Shown here: positions 26,121 to 35,082 of the stretch, in pieces
How the letters are laid out: each line of letters opens with the position of its first letter
How positions within the stretch are numbered: the stretch's first letter is position 1
DNA from: Corynebacterium sp. HMSC074A01
GTDB taxonomy: Bacteria > Actinomycetota > Actinomycetes > Mycobacteriales > Mycobacteriaceae
NCBI RefSeq assembly: GCF_001831515.1
Contig: NZ_KV825621.1
Location: forward strand, 1-45,688
Direction of reading: 5' to 3'
Length of the DNA stretch: 45,688 bases
The notes under the pieces: generated by a model
The model's input: the letters and a program-made list of their open reading frames with translations, nothing else
Told to the model about the DNA's origin: nothing
Databases searched by the model: none
Made by a program: the position numbers and the translations under genes

Positions 26121-26840
26121 ATGATTCCTGAGCACGTTGTTGCTGCATTCCAGCTGGAGGGCTCGGGCAGTCCGTTGGGCGCGCCGTGGGACTTTGGCCG
26201 CAAGTTTGGCAACGTCGTGATCGCGCCAGCGTCGCCGACCGCCGCGTGGTCCGGCAAGACCCGGGAGAAGCTGGCGGATGCCATCCCCGGCCTGCACGTC
26301 GCGCGCCCGGTGCGCGCCACCGACGGCCGCCTGGTGGTGGGCGGCTACTGCGCCAATGAGTTCGCCCCCGGGGCGCCCGCGGCCCGCGTCGATGAGGCGA
26401 TGGCCGGGGCTTTGCTTCTCGACGAGGCGTTGACCCCCTTCGCCCCGCCCTCCCCAGCCTCGCGCACGGGCATGTGGGCCGATGCCGAGCGCGCCGCCTG
26501 GCGGGACTTCGACGGTGACGTGCCGACTGGCGGGCTGGTGACTGCGCACATGGACCTTCTGGCGTGCTGCCTGTTCGCGGGCAAGGACGCCCCGGTGCTG
26601 AGCGCCCTGGTGCCCTCGGTGGAGCCGCGCCCGCGCGGGTACACGGCCGCGCAAGTGATGGTTGACGGGCTGCTTGTGCGCGCGGTGGACGAGGGCGTGA
26701 TCGGGCGGTGGGCGCACGTTCCACATCTGCTGGAGCTGGCCGAGCGCGCGCTGAAGTACCGCGAAATCACAGGTGAGGCCACCATCGCGAACGTGCGTTC
26801 TGATATTTCGCGGGTGCGCGAGCTCATCATGTCGGCCTAG
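26121..26840 (+). CDS. TIGR02569-family protein
   Basis: A 239-residue cytoplasmic protein starting MIPEHVVAAFQLEG, with GAPWDFGRKFGNVVIAP and VGGYCANEF, and a helical C-terminal half. It matches the actinobacterial TIGR02569 family, which lies next to the DUF3152 and adnAB genes in mycobacteria as here. No catalytic motif is clear to me and the function is unknown. The AGGGGG ahead of ATG 26121 supports this start over the upstream in-frame ATG. Confidence 0.85.
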   Translation: MIPEHVVAAFQLEGSGSPLGAPWDFGRKFGNVVIAPASPTAAWSGKTREKLADAIPGLHVARPVRATDGRLVVGGYCANEFAPGAPAARVDEAMAGALLLDEALTPFAPPSPASRTGMWADAERAAWRDFDGDVPTGGLVTAHMDLLACCLFAGKDAPVLSALVPSVEPRPRGYTAAQVMVDGLLVRAVDEGVIGRWAHVPHLLELAERALKYREITGEATIANVRSDISRVRELIMSA

Positions 26841-26858
26841 CCTGGCACACTAGCGGCC

Positions 26859-29800
26859 ATGAACGCACCACAGATACCGCACACCCCGCGGGCCTACTTG
26901 GTCCCACGCACGCGCGAGACCACCGCGCGCTCGTGGCCGACTGCGCTGCCAGAGTCCGGGCGGTGGAAGGTCGTCGGCGAGGCCGGTGCTGGTGTGACGA
27001 GCTTCCTGGTGGACACGGCGGTGGCCGCCGCGCTGCGGGCCGCCGAGCAGGGTGAGGATGCGAGCGGCATCGTCGTGCTCGCCTCCTCCAAGGAGGCGGC
27101 GGCGCGGATGCGCGCGGAGATCTCCGACCGGCTGGCCGAGAGCGGCTTTGTCAGCAGCGCGCCGCTGGTGCGCTCGGTGCATTCCCTGGCTTTTGCCGTC
27201 CTGCGCCAGCGATACGACCAGGAGATCCGGCTGATCTCCGGCGCGGAGCAGGACGCGGTGATCCGAGAGCTGCTGCGCGGCCAGGTAGAAGACGGGCGCG
27301 GGAGCTGGCCAGAGGAGCTGCGCCCGGCGATGGGCATGGTGAGCTTTGCCCGCCAGCTACGTGACGTGCTGCTGCGCGCCGTGGAGCGCGGCCTGGACGC
27401 GGATCAGCTCGCCGCGCTCGGCGAGCGCCACGACGTGGAGATCTGGCGTGCGGCCGCCGAGTTCCTGCACGAGTACCGGGAGGTCATGGCGCTGGCCGGG
27501 GGCAAGCGCTTCTCGGCCTCGGAGCTTGTCGCCGAAGTCTTACGCGGCGAGTTGCCGACGCTGTGGCACACCGTGATTGTCGACGATGCGCAGCACCTCG
27601 CGCCTGCCCCGGCCGAGTTCATCCGCCGCTTGCTCGCCAACGCCGAGCTGGGGGTCGTCGGCGGGGACGAGGCACAGTCGATTTACCACTTCCGTGGTGC
27701 CTCGCCGCGCTTCTTCCGCGACCTGGGCGGGTTAGACCACGAGGTCATTGACTTGGGGGAGTCGCGCAGGCAGCCGCGCCGCAGCGTGGCGATTGCGCAG
27801 GACGGGGCCACCCAGCTGGCAGCGGTGGCCGACGCGCTGCGCCGCGCACACCTGGAGGAGGACGTGGCTTACCGGGAGATGGCGGTGGTGGTGCGCTCGA
27901 CCTCGCTTATCGAGCCGGTGCGCCGCAGCCTTTTGCAAGCCGGGGTGCCGGTGATGCTCAACCCCACCGACGTGGTCCTAAGCGAGCAGCGCATCGTGGC
28001 GGCGCTGCTGCTTGGCATGCGTGCGCTGCACGAGGAGCTCGCCTCCGCGCAGTGGCGCGACCTGTTGCTCGGCCCGGTCGGCGGCACCGACCCGGTCACG
28101 CTGCGTCGCCTGCTGCGCGGGCTGCGGCGGTGGGCACCGGACACGCGCGCCGAGGAGACACTGCACGCGCTGCTGGTGACCCCACAGGGGCTGCCCGACT
28201 TTGGCAGCGTGCTCACGGACCGCGAGCGCGGCCTGCTCGAGCGCGTTCGCGCGGTGCTGGACGCGGGCCGACGGGCCGAGCGCGAAGGCGGCAGCGTGGA
28301 GGACGTGCTGTGGGCGATCTGGCACGCCACCGGTCTGTCCGACCACCTGCTCGCGGTCGCGCTGCGTGGCGGTGCCAGCGGCTCCCAGGCGGACCGCGAC
28401 TTGGATGCAGTGATGGCGCTTTTCGACGCCGCCGGGGACTTCACCGAGCGCCGCGCAGCCGCCGGCGTGGAGAGCTTCATCGCGGAGATCACCTCCCAGG
28501 AGCTGCCTACCGGCGTGCGCGACCGCCGGGCGGCGACGCCGGATGCGGTGGCGCTGCTCACAGCGCACGGTGTGGCGGGCCAGGAGTTCGCGCGCGTCGT
28601 CGTCGCTGGTGTGCAGGAGAATTCGTGGCCGAGCCTCGGCGAGACTGGCTCCCTGTTTCGCCAGGAGGACCTGGTGGATCTGGTGGATAACGGGGTGGAC
28701 CCCGACGTGCCGGTCTCGCACACCGCGGAGCGGCTGGCAGAGGAACGCCGCCTGTTTTGGGTGGCGGTGACCCGCGCGCGCGACGCCGTGCTGGTCACCA
28801 CGGTGGATGACCAAGACGGCGACGAGTTGATTGTGCCCTCGCGGTTTATCGAGGAGTACTGCGAGGACTTCGGTATCGAGCCGACCACCGTCGTGGCCCC
28901 GCCGGAGGCGCCGCAGAGCAGTGGAAGCGAGACTGCACACGATCGCGTTCGCCTCCTGGCACGCGACGAGGTGATCGCGGAGCTGCGGCGGGCGCTGGTG
29001 GCGGAAGATTCGGACGAGGCGACCCGGGGCCAGGCCGCGCGGCAGCTGGCGCGGCTGGCGCAGGCCGGTGTGGCGGGGGCGGCACCGGAGCAGTGGTGGG
29101 GGACGGCGGAGGCGTCGACAAGCGAGGCCCTGCACCACGCGACAACCCTGTCGCCCTCGCGCATCGAGGGGCTTTTGGCGTGCCCGATGCGCGAGACGCT
29201 CGGGCGCATGGTGGGGCTGGAAGAGAACCTGGCGATGATCTACGGATCGATGGCGCACGCGTACCTGGAGGCGCTGGGCGCGGGCATGGACGAGGCGGAG
29301 GCCCGCGAGGCGACGGTGACGGCCCGGCGCGAAGCGGAGCGCGGCCCGGCGTGGAAAACCGCGCGCGACGTCGACGATTTCGCAGCCCTGCTCGAGCGGC
29401 TGGGCACCTGGGTGGCGTCGACGCGCGGTACCTTTGCGCTGCTGGGCGCGGAGGTGCCGGTGCGTGTGGAGCTGGAAAGCGGGGTGCGCATTGCTGGGCG
29501 GCTCGACCGTCTGGAGCGGGAGGTCAGCGGTGAAGCGGAGGGCCCGGTGCACATCGTTGATCTGAAAACCGGGGCCACCCCGCCCACGAAGGCGGCGACT
29601 GCGGACAACATGCAGCTGGCCGCCTACCAGCTCGCGTTAGCCGGGGGTACTTTCGACGGCGAGGCGGTCGTGACCGCGCGGGAGGGGGATGCACCGCTGC
29701 GCGTCGGCGGGGCGGTGCTGGTCTACCCCAACGCGAACAAATCCACGCTGGCTACCCGCGAGCAGGCACCGAAAACGCCGGAGGAGCTCGCGGAGCTTGG

Positions 29801-29936
29801 CGAGCTTCTGGCCCCGCTGCCTGCACAGACGGCGGGCCCTGAGCTGCTGGCCACGGCCGGGCCGCACTGCGAGCACTGCGCGGTGCGCGCGCTGTGCCCC
29901 ATCCAACCGGAAGGACAGGTGATCTACCGTGCCTAA
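26859..29936 (+). CDS. adnA: AdnA subunit of the AdnAB helicase-nuclease
   Basis: A 1025-residue UvrD-like subunit of the heterodimeric DNA end-resection motor-nuclease that actinobacteria use in double-strand break repair. The N-terminal motor domain is degenerate: the P-loop reads GEAGAGVTS (residues 40-48) with Val46 where Lys belongs, and the Walker B box is VDDAQ. The C-terminal RecB-like nuclease is intact: GRLDRLE, then IVDLKTG and QLAAYQLAL. The iron-sulfur cysteines are present in LACPMRE and in HCEHCAVRALCP. The inactive lead motor matches the known AdnA role. The ATG lies seven bases after CACACT and has no Shine-Dalgarno, so it may be leaderless. Its end overlaps adnB. Confidence 0.94.
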   Translation: MNAPQIPHTPRAYLVPRTRETTARSWPTALPESGRWKVVGEAGAGVTSFLVDTAVAAALRAAEQGEDASGIVVLASSKEAAARMRAEISDRLAESGFVSSAPLVRSVHSLAFAVLRQRYDQEIRLISGAEQDAVIRELLRGQVEDGRGSWPEELRPAMGMVSFARQLRDVLLRAVERGLDADQLAALGERHDVEIWRAAAEFLHEYREVMALAGGKRFSASELVAEVLRGELPTLWHTVIVDDAQHLAPAPAEFIRRLLANAELGVVGGDEAQSIYHFRGASPRFFRDLGGLDHEVIDLGESRRQPRRSVAIAQDGATQLAAVADALRRAHLEEDVAYREMAVVVRSTSLIEPVRRSLLQAGVPVMLNPTDVVLSEQRIVAALLLGMRALHEELASAQWRDLLLGPVGGTDPVTLRRLLRGLRRWAPDTRAEETLHALLVTPQGLPDFGSVLTDRERGLLERVRAVLDAGRRAEREGGSVEDVLWAIWHATGLSDHLLAVALRGGASGSQADRDLDAVMALFDAAGDFTERRAAAGVESFIAEITSQELPTGVRDRRAATPDAVALLTAHGVAGQEFARVVVAGVQENSWPSLGETGSLFRQEDLVDLVDNGVDPDVPVSHTAERLAEERRLFWVAVTRARDAVLVTTVDDQDGDELIVPSRFIEEYCEDFGIEPTTVVAPPEAPQSSGSETAHDRVRLLARDEVIAELRRALVAEDSDEATRGQAARQLARLAQAGVAGAAPEQWWGTAEASTSEALHHATTLSPSRIEGLLACPMRETLGRMVGLEENLAMIYGSMAHAYLEALGAGMDEAEAREATVTARREAERGPAWKTARDVDDFAALLERLGTWVASTRGTFALLGAEVPVRVELESGVRIAGRLDRLEREVSGEAEGPVHIVDLKTGATPPTKAATADNMQLAAYQLALAGGTFDGEAVVTAREGDAPLRVGGAVLVYPNANKSTLATREQAPKTPEELAELGELLAPLPAQTAGPELLATAGPHCEHCAVRALCPIQPEGQVIYRA

Positions 29937-32900
29937 CGTGAGCAACGCCCCGATGTCGCCGACGCTTTTGTCGCGCTACCTCGGCCAGAAATTCCCGCCC
30001 ACCGAGCAACAGGCCGCGGTTATCGGGGCCGAGCCCGGACCACTGCTCGTGGTGGCCGGTGCCGGGGCGGGCAAGACGGAGACCATGGCCGCGCGCGTGG
30101 TGTGGCTGGTGGCCAACGGCTACGCGCGGCCCGACGAGATCCTGGGACTCACCTTTACCCGCAAGGCGGCGCAGGAGCTGGGCAAACGCATCCGCGACCG
30201 GTTGGCCACCCTGGCTGCCAACCGCGACCTGGTGCGCCGGTTGGACCCCTCGGGCGAGCTCGCCGAGGCGCTGCAGGTCATCGCCCCGACCGTGTCCACC
30301 TACGACTCGTACGCCGGCGACCTCGTACGCGAGTACGGCCTACTGGTCCCGGTCGAGCCGGACTCACGGCTGATCACGGACGCGGAGCTGCACGCGATCG
30401 CTACCGAGGTGGTCACGGACTACGCCGGGCCGGTGATCGCCAGCGGCGGGAAGAATCCGGCCGTGGGCACCGTGGTGGGTGAGGTCCTCGCGCTGGTGAC
30501 CTCGATGGGCAACGAGCTGGCCACGCCCGAGGAGGTAGACGAGCAGGCCGCCGCGTTTCTGGCGGAGACCGAGTCGCTGCCCATGGCACCGCGTGCGCGC
30601 ACCGAGTTCACCCAGAAGTTGCAGAAGTGGCGCAGCACGCAGGAGGAGCGCCGGGCGTACCTGCCGCTGGCCCGCGAGCTGAACGAGGAGCTGCGGCGAC
30701 GCGGGGTGGTGACCTTCAACGAGCAGATGTCCACCGCTGCGGCACTTGCGCGCGACCATGAGCGCGTCGGGCGTGCCCAGCGGCAGCGCTTCCGGGTGGT
30801 GATGCTGGACGAGTACCAGGACACTTCCCACGCCCAGCGCGTCCTGCTGCGCAGCCTGTTCGGCCAGGGTGCGGACCCCGAGCTGACGGTCACGGCGGTG
30901 GGGGATCCCATGCAGGCCATCTACGGGTGGCGTGGAGCCACCGCGGAAAACCTCGCCGCCTTTGTCGAGGACTTTCCCGTCGACGGTTCGCCCGCGCCGA
31001 AGAAGCAGTTGACCACCTCGTGGCGCAACCCGCCAGAGATCCTTGTCCTGGCCAACAGCGTGTCCGACGCGGTGCTGGGCACCAGCGAAAAGCGCACGGT
31101 CGCCCCGCTTGCGGCCCGGCCGGGCGCAGACAGCGGGGAGGTGGCCCTCGGGTTCTTCCAGACGAACGAGGAGGAGCTCGCGTTCGTAGCCGACAACCTC
31201 GCTGCTCAGTACCTCGAGACCCAGGAGCTGGGCGCGCCCTTTTCCGCGGCAGTGCTGGTGCGCAAGAACCGGCACTCCGCCGAGATCGCGGAGCAGCTGG
31301 CCGCCCGCGGCGTGCCGTACGAAATCGTCGGCGTCGGCGGGCTTCTCGACGTCCCGGAGGTCGCCGATGCGCTCGCCGTGGCCACCATGCTGGTCCGCCC
31401 CGCGGACTCCGCGGCCGCACTCCGCATCCTTGCCGGTCCCGCAGTAGGCCTTGGGCTCGCCGACCTTGCCGCGCTCGCCGCGCGCGCCAACAACCTGCGC
31501 GGTAGTACACAGGAAGAGGAGACGGCAGGCGAGGACCCAGCCGCACGCCTTGCAGCGCAGCTCGACGCACTCCAGACCCGCGCTGCGGCGCTAAACGCGG
31601 GGGCGGAAGCGCCCGCGGGGCTTGCCGACGCCGTCGCGGACTTAGGCGAGCCGGAGCGCTACAGCGAGGAGGGGCTGCGCCGGCTGCGCGAGCTCGCCGC
31701 GAAGCTGCGGTATTTGCGTACCCAGAGCCTGGGCAAGCGGCTCGTGGACTTGTTCACCGACATCATTGACGTCTTCGGCATCCGCACCGAGGTGCTCGCC
31801 CGCAGCTCTGCCGCTGGCACCGTCCACCTCGAGCGCCTCCTCAGTGCGGTCGCGGCCTACCCCGGGACCAGCCTGGAAGGCCTGCTCGACTACTTCGCGC
31901 TCGCCCGCGAACACGAGGATGGCCTGGCCCCAGGTGCCGTGGCCTCCCGCACCGATCGGGTGCAGATCCTGACCGCGCACAAGGCGAAAGGGCTGGAGTG
32001 GGACACCGTCGCAGTCCTGCACGCCGACAACGCCACCTACGCCGCCAAAGCAGAGACCTTCCTCACCTGGGTGCGCAACCTCCCGGACGCCTCCTTCGGC
32101 GACCCGGAGTACCTGGCGGACTTCGCCGAGGTGGAAAACCGGACCCAGTTTGAAAAGGCCGGTGCCGCCTGGCTGAAGCAGGTGCGCGCCGAGCTGGCGG
32201 AGGAATCCGCCCGCCTCTTTTACGTCGCCGTCACCCGCGCCGAGCGCAAGCTGCTCATCACCGGGTCGCGGACAAAACCGGAGGTTGCGCGCGAGGCGGA
32301 ACCCTACGAGCACTTCGCCACCATGCGCACGCTCGTAGATGAGCCGGTGGCGTGGGCGAGCGGGGAAGAAGCCACGGAGACAGAGGCACCGGAACCAACA
32401 GAAGACACAGTGCCCACCGGCACCTGGCCCCACTTCGACCCCGAGCCGGAAACGCTCGCTGCCGCAGCCCGCGTCGACAAAGCACGCGATACGCTGCCCG
32501 CGCTCACCGAGGGCGAACTCTTTGAGCTGTGGGAGCGCGACGTCACCGCGCTGATCGAGGAACACGAGCGCGCCTCAGCCCCCGCCACCGCCGTGGTCAT
32601 GCCCGCTGAGCTCACCGCCTCGGACGTGGTGGCGCTCAAGGCCGATCCGGAGCAGTTCGCGCGCCGGGCCCGCAGGCCAGTGCCGTTTAAACCGAATACC
32701 TACGCCAAGCGCGGCACTGCCTTCCACGAGTGGCTGGAGGAATTTTACGGCCAACAACCCCTGCTTACCGAGGACGAACTGCCCGGCGGCGACGAGGCGG
32801 AGGTGGATGCCGCAACGCTCAAGCGCCTAAAACGCTCCTTCGAGCAGAGCCACTGGGCGCGGCGCAGCCCTGTCCACGTGGAGCACCCCTTCGAGCTCGC

Positions 32901-33210
32901 GCTGGGCGAATCGGTTGTGCGCGGCCGGATGGACGCCGTATTCCGCGACGCAGATGGTGGCTGGGTCGTGGTGGACTGGAAGACCGGGGCGAAGCCCGCG
33001 CCCGCGCAGATGGAGGCGGCGAAGCTGCAGCTGGCGGTGTATGCGGAGGCGTGGCGTCGAATAGCGGGCGACGGCAAACCGGTGCGCGCCGTGTTCTTCT
33101 ACGTGCGCACGGGCGAGGACTACTCCCCGTCGGAGCTGCCGGACGCGGACCGGCTCGCAGAGCTGTTGGACGCTGGCAGTGCTAGTGTTTCGGGGTTAAG
33201 TCACTCATGA
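29929..33210 (+). CDS. adnB: AdnB subunit of the AdnAB helicase-nuclease
   Basis: A 1093-residue active motor and second nuclease of AdnAB. It has an intact Walker A VAGAGAGKT (about 42-50), LTFTRKAAQEL (motif Ia), Walker B VMLDEYQDT, TAVGDPMQAIYGWRGA (motif III), TSWRNPPEI (motif IV), LTAHKAKGLEWDTV (motif V) and YVAVTRAERKLL (motif VI). The C-terminal RecB-type nuclease carries GRMDAVF, VVVDWKTG and KLQLAVYAEAW. No Fe-S cysteine set is visible, in contrast to AdnA. The GTG start overlaps the adnA stop by eight bases, so the subunits are translationally coupled. Confidence 0.95.
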   Translation: MPNVSNAPMSPTLLSRYLGQKFPPTEQQAAVIGAEPGPLLVVAGAGAGKTETMAARVVWLVANGYARPDEILGLTFTRKAAQELGKRIRDRLATLAANRDLVRRLDPSGELAEALQVIAPTVSTYDSYAGDLVREYGLLVPVEPDSRLITDAELHAIATEVVTDYAGPVIASGGKNPAVGTVVGEVLALVTSMGNELATPEEVDEQAAAFLAETESLPMAPRARTEFTQKLQKWRSTQEERRAYLPLARELNEELRRRGVVTFNEQMSTAAALARDHERVGRAQRQRFRVVMLDEYQDTSHAQRVLLRSLFGQGADPELTVTAVGDPMQAIYGWRGATAENLAAFVEDFPVDGSPAPKKQLTTSWRNPPEILVLANSVSDAVLGTSEKRTVAPLAARPGADSGEVALGFFQTNEEELAFVADNLAAQYLETQELGAPFSAAVLVRKNRHSAEIAEQLAARGVPYEIVGVGGLLDVPEVADALAVATMLVRPADSAAALRILAGPAVGLGLADLAALAARANNLRGSTQEEETAGEDPAARLAAQLDALQTRAAALNAGAEAPAGLADAVADLGEPERYSEEGLRRLRELAAKLRYLRTQSLGKRLVDLFTDIIDVFGIRTEVLARSSAAGTVHLERLLSAVAAYPGTSLEGLLDYFALAREHEDGLAPGAVASRTDRVQILTAHKAKGLEWDTVAVLHADNATYAAKAETFLTWVRNLPDASFGDPEYLADFAEVENRTQFEKAGAAWLKQVRAELAEESARLFYVAVTRAERKLLITGSRTKPEVAREAEPYEHFATMRTLVDEPVAWASGEEATETEAPEPTEDTVPTGTWPHFDPEPETLAAAARVDKARDTLPALTEGELFELWERDVTALIEEHERASAPATAVVMPAELTASDVVALKADPEQFARRARRPVPFKPNTYAKRGTAFHEWLEEFYGQQPLLTEDELPGGDEAEVDAATLKRLKRSFEQSHWARRSPVHVEHPFELALGESVVRGRMDAVFRDADGGWVVVDWKTGAKPAPAQMEAAKLQLAVYAEAWRRIAGDGKPVRAVFFYVRTGEDYSPSELPDADRLAELLDAGSASVSGLSHS

Positions 33211-33230
33211 GTAGAAGGGAGCAGTAGGCG

Positions 33231-34334
33231 ATGAGGCGGCGTTACCCCTTTGCCTGGCGGGACCGCGTCCGCGACGACGTGGACCGCTCGGACGTTCCGG
33301 TGCATACGCTCCTTGATGTCATCACCATCCCTACAGAGGAACGCACCACCCCGTGGGCGCTCATTGCCCGGCGCTTCGCCTATGCCACGATGCTCATGGT
33401 CATCGTGGCGCTGATCGTGTACCTGGACACGGATGGCTACACCGAGCCGCTGACCTTTATCGACGCGCTGTACTACTCGGCGGTGTCGCTGTCTACCACG
33501 GGCTACGGTGACATCACCCCGGTGACCCAGGGCGCGCGCCTGGTCAATATCTTCGTGATCACCCCGGCTCGTGTGGCGTTCCTGATGCTCTTGGTCGGCA
33601 CGACCCTGTCCGTGCTGACGGAGGATTCCCGCAAGACACTTCAGATTCAGCAGTGGAGGAGAACTGTGCGCAATCACACCATTGTGGTCGGCTACGGCAC
33701 GAAGGGCCGTTCCGCTGTCGACGCCCTGCTCGCGGGCGATACCGCTCCGAGCAGCATCGTCGTCATTGACTCGGATCCGGTTGCCTTGGGTCACGCCGAG
33801 AAGCGCGGCCTGGTCACCGTCCACGGCGACGGCACGAAGTCGAGCGTGCTGCGAGTCGCCGGCATTACCCGCGCACGTTCCGTCGTGGTGGCTCCGAGCT
33901 CGGACGATACGGCCGTCCTGGTCACCCTGTCGGTGCGTGAGATGGCACCGCGCGCGATGATCGTGGCCAGCGCCCGCGAGAGCGAGAACCAGCACCTGCT
34001 GATGCAATCGGGCGCGGACTCGGTGGTGGTGTCCGCCGAGACGACCGGCCGCCTGCTCGGCCTGGCCACGGTCACTCCGCCCGTGGTGGAGATGATGGAG
34101 GACCTGCTCAGCCCTGACGAAGGCTTCGCCGTTGCCGAGCGTCCGATCGCCGACGATGAGGTTGGCTCCAACCCGCGCCACCTGGCCGACATCGTGCTGG
34201 GCGTGGTGCGCTCGGGTGAGCTGTATCGCATCGATGTGCCGGAGGCGGAGACCGTCGAGCCGGGCGACCGCCTCCTGTACGTGCGCATGACCCAGCCGCA
34301 GGAGTCGCCTGAAGCGCAGAAGCCGTCGGAGTAG
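33231..34334 (+). CDS. Two-helix potassium channel with RCK domain (CglK-like)
   Basis: A 367-residue channel subunit. It has a cytoplasmic N terminus, TM1 at about 47-66, a pore helix, the selectivity filter TTGYGD at residues 89-94, TM2 at about 106-125, then an RCK/TrkA-N Rossmann domain from HTIVVGYGTKGRS (about 149) and a TrkA-C-like end. In C. glutamicum CglK is the potassium channel needed for growth at low pH and low K+, and the order channel-nudC-uvrD2 matches. Inside the gene, GGAGGA (33655-33660) stands five bases before an in-frame GTG (33666, codon 146), exactly at the RCK border, so a free RCK subunit could also be made. Confidence 0.93.
   Translation: MRRRYPFAWRDRVRDDVDRSDVPVHTLLDVITIPTEERTTPWALIARRFAYATMLMVIVALIVYLDTDGYTEPLTFIDALYYSAVSLSTTGYGDITPVTQGARLVNIFVITPARVAFLMLLVGTTLSVLTEDSRKTLQIQQWRRTVRNHTIVVGYGTKGRSAVDALLAGDTAPSSIVVIDSDPVALGHAEKRGLVTVHGDGTKSSVLRVAGITRARSVVVAPSSDDTAVLVTLSVREMAPRAMIVASARESENQHLLMQSGADSVVVSAETTGRLLGLATVTPPVVEMMEDLLSPDEGFAVAERPIADDEVGSNPRHLADIVLGVVRSGELYRIDVPEAETVEPGDRLLYVRMTQPQESPEAQKPSE
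33655..33668 (+). promoter_or_regulatory. Internal ribosome binding site and GTG start for a free RCK domain
   Basis: GGAGGA at 33655-33660, a 5-nt spacer, then GTG at 33666-33668 in the channel frame. The product would be about 222 residues beginning MRNHTIVVGYG, a complete RCK domain. MthK channels are known to use an internal start to supply extra RCK subunits for the gating ring. The site is seen directly; its use is inference. Confidence 0.55.
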
Positions 34335-34335
34335 C

Positions 34336-35076
34336 GTGCCGTTGTACCTGCTTTTCGACGCCGCGTTGCACTTCCCCCTCAACTCCCAGGGCCAACCGCT
34401 GCTCCTGCCTACCCTGCCGCCCGGCGTAAAGGTGACCACCAGGGCGCGGGTGAGCCCGGAAGTGACCGCGGTGCGGGTATCCGATGTGACCGCCGAGGAA
34501 CTTGCGACGCAGGCGGCTAGTGCGCGCGAGTGGTTCGACGATCCGCTCATCGCGCGCGCTGTCGGGCTTCTCGTCGCGCACGAGCGCGGCGGCTTCGATC
34601 CGGCCGACGGCTCCCAGCTTGCCTGGGACGCCTCGGGCGCGTTTGCGCGGGGTGCCTCCGACAGGCCTGTCTTCCCGCGGATCGATCCTTGCGTGATTGG
34701 GGTGGTGGAGCACGCCGATTCCAAGCGCATCCTGTTGGGGGAGAACCGCCGCCGGCCCGGCTACTTCACCTGCATCGCCGGCTACATGGATGTGGGCGAG
34801 CGCGCCGAGGACGCCTTTGCGCGCGAGGTGTTGGAGGAAACCGGGCGCAGGATTGCAGATGTGGCGTATGTTGGGTCGCAGCCGTGGCCGCTGTCCGGGT
34901 CGTTGATGCTGGGCTTCTTCGCCAGGACCGAAGACGAGGACGCGGTGGGGGAGACCGATGGGGAGTTGAGCCGGATCATCTGGGCGACGCGCGCGGACTT
35001 GGGGCAGCTTTCACTTGCTCCGGAGGGCAGTATCGCGCGCCAGCTCATTGGCCGCTGGGCCGCGGGCGAGTTGTAG
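34336..35076 (+). CDS. nudC: NAD+/NADH diphosphatase NudC-like Nudix hydrolase
   Basis: A 246-residue Nudix protein. The Nudix box AGYMDVGERAEDAFAREVLEETG ends near residue 170 with all catalytic Gly and Glu positions. It is followed by SQPWPLSGSLMLGF, the NudC-specific SQPWP signature for NAD(H). NudC cleaves NADH to NMNH and AMP and can remove NAD caps from RNA. The zinc ribbon with four Cys found in E. coli NudC is absent: only Cys119 and Cys146 occur. Translation starts at GTG one base after the channel stop. It is part of the channel-nudC-uvrD2 run. Confidence 0.9.
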   Translation: MPLYLLFDAALHFPLNSQGQPLLLPTLPPGVKVTTRARVSPEVTAVRVSDVTAEELATQAASAREWFDDPLIARAVGLLVAHERGGFDPADGSQLAWDASGAFARGASDRPVFPRIDPCVIGVVEHADSKRILLGENRRRPGYFTCIAGYMDVGERAEDAFAREVLEETGRRIADVAYVGSQPWPLSGSLMLGFFARTEDEDAVGETDGELSRIIWATRADLGQLSLAPEGSIARQLIGRWAAGEL

Positions 35077-35082
35077 GAAGGG

